This document shows, piece after piece, positions 5,318-5,485 of a DNA stretch of 5,485 bases. Under the pieces are notes generated by a model. It was not told where the DNA came from and did no database searches. It saw only the letters and a list, made by a program, of their open reading frames with translations. The number at the start of each line of letters is the position of its first letter. Position 1 is the stretch's first letter. The stretch is from Clostridiaceae bacterium (GTDB taxonomy: Bacteria > Bacillota > Clostridia > Saccharofermentanales > Fastidiosipilaceae): the NCBI GenBank assembly GCA_012514965.1, contig JAAYZH010000089.1:1-5485 (forward strand), read 5' to 3'. Both the position numbers and the translations under genes were made by a program.

Positions 5318-5369
5318 GGTCGGATTACAGCGGTTTTTGTCATTTCAAGGCCGCCTGGTGACAAAAATC
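5318..5369 (+). repeat. 52-bp direct repeat, copy 2 (lacks the right outer arm)
   Basis: This is an exact copy of 5174-5225 and retains the inner TTTTTGTCA/TGACAAAAA stem. Homology stops after AAAAATC, and the TAATCCGA arm seen in copy 1 is absent. Instead it joins ACTGGCGTCCCC and the GTGACAAA tandem repeats. It is probably a truncated or chimeric copy. Confidence 0.95.
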
Positions 5370-5377
5370 ACTGGCGT

Positions 5378-5421
5378 CCCCGTGACAAACCCCTCCGCCC
5401 CCCGTGACAAAGACCTCCGCC
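5378..5421 (+). repeat. 22-bp tandem repeat containing GTGACAAA
   Basis: Two adjacent 22-bp units (5378-5399 and 5400-5421) start with CCCCGTGACAAA and end with CCTCCGCC, differing at two positions. TGACAAA is the same word found in the right inner arm of both 52-bp repeats, giving occurrences at 5215, 5359, 5383 and 5405. The segment therefore appears to belong to the same repeat family. Confidence 0.8.
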
Positions 5422-5436
5422 GCGGCGAAGGTCTTT
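5409..5436. terminator. terminator-like hairpin at the right end
   Basis: AAAGACCT (5409-5416) pairs perfectly with AGGTCTTT (5429-5436). The 12-nt centre contains a further CGCC/GGCG stem, giving a nearly continuous GC-rich stem of 12 pairs with one mismatch. The A-rich left and T-rich right flanks of the stem suit a bidirectional intrinsic terminator. It could close the two-component operon, although it is 324 bp past the kinase stop, or serve a convergent gene beyond the window. The remaining 49 bp to the right edge show nothing recognisable. Confidence 0.5.
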
Positions 5437-5485
5437 GCAGAGATCCAGGAAAGAGCTGCTTTTACTTGTTCGAATAACCGCCGTC

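Noticed and set aside
5174..5421. CRISPR array suggested by spaced direct repeats.
   Set aside because: There are only two 52-bp copies with a 92-bp spacer, no further regular units and no cas genes. Hairpin repeat elements explain the pattern better.
1..5485. tRNA or rRNA genes.
   Set aside because: No cloverleaf with a GGTTCRANYC-type T-arm and no conserved rRNA segments were seen on either strand.

Overview
The window looks like part of a bacterial chromosome, probably a moderately GC-rich Firmicute of the Clostridia type. That placement is an inference from strong AAGGAGG-type ribosome binding sites, a clostridial-looking NCS2 uracil permease, and a PepSY membrane protein encoded next to an OmpR-type two-component system. 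No marker in the window fixes the taxon.

Layout, left to right. Positions 1-1089 (minus strand) hold the first 363 codons of a uracil/xanthine permease that runs off the left edge. Positions 1090-1510 are non-coding and rich in structure: short GC-rich direct repeats, a 105-bp nested palindrome, a perfect 11-bp tandem repeat and a weak hairpin terminator. Positions 1511-2731 (minus) encode a 406-residue single-pass membrane protein with PepSY-like domains and an extraordinary poly-aspartate tail. A 204-bp divergent promoter region follows. Positions 2936-3616 and 3616-5085 (plus) encode an OmpR/PhoB-family response regulator and its histidine kinase, joined by a 1-nt TGATG overlap. Positions 5086-5485 are non-coding and repeat-rich: a G-rich stretch, six tandem GGTCGGA heptamers, a 62-bp nested hairpin, a perfect 52-bp direct repeat, a 22-bp tandem repeat and a terminator-like hairpin.

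How the parts may work together. The kinase has a small acidic extracellular domain and should phosphorylate the regulator. The divergent PepSY protein presents a strongly anionic tail on the outside of the membrane and is the obvious output or accessory partner. The sequence AGGTAGATTA, perfect as an 11-bp tandem at 1352-1373, recurs at 2812-2821. There it overlaps the -35 position of a candidate promoter for the PepSY gene. The 11-bp spacing is what OmpR/PhoB-family regulators use, so this is a candidate operator for this regulator. A divalent or polyvalent cation as the signal is a hypothesis only.

A second theme is simple-sequence DNA. In-frame slippage-prone tracts occur in two of the three signalling genes: poly-Asp in the PepSY protein and a 9-bp GAGCGTGTG minisatellite in the kinase. 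Non-coding tandem repeats flank the module. The permease has no evident functional link to the signalling genes.
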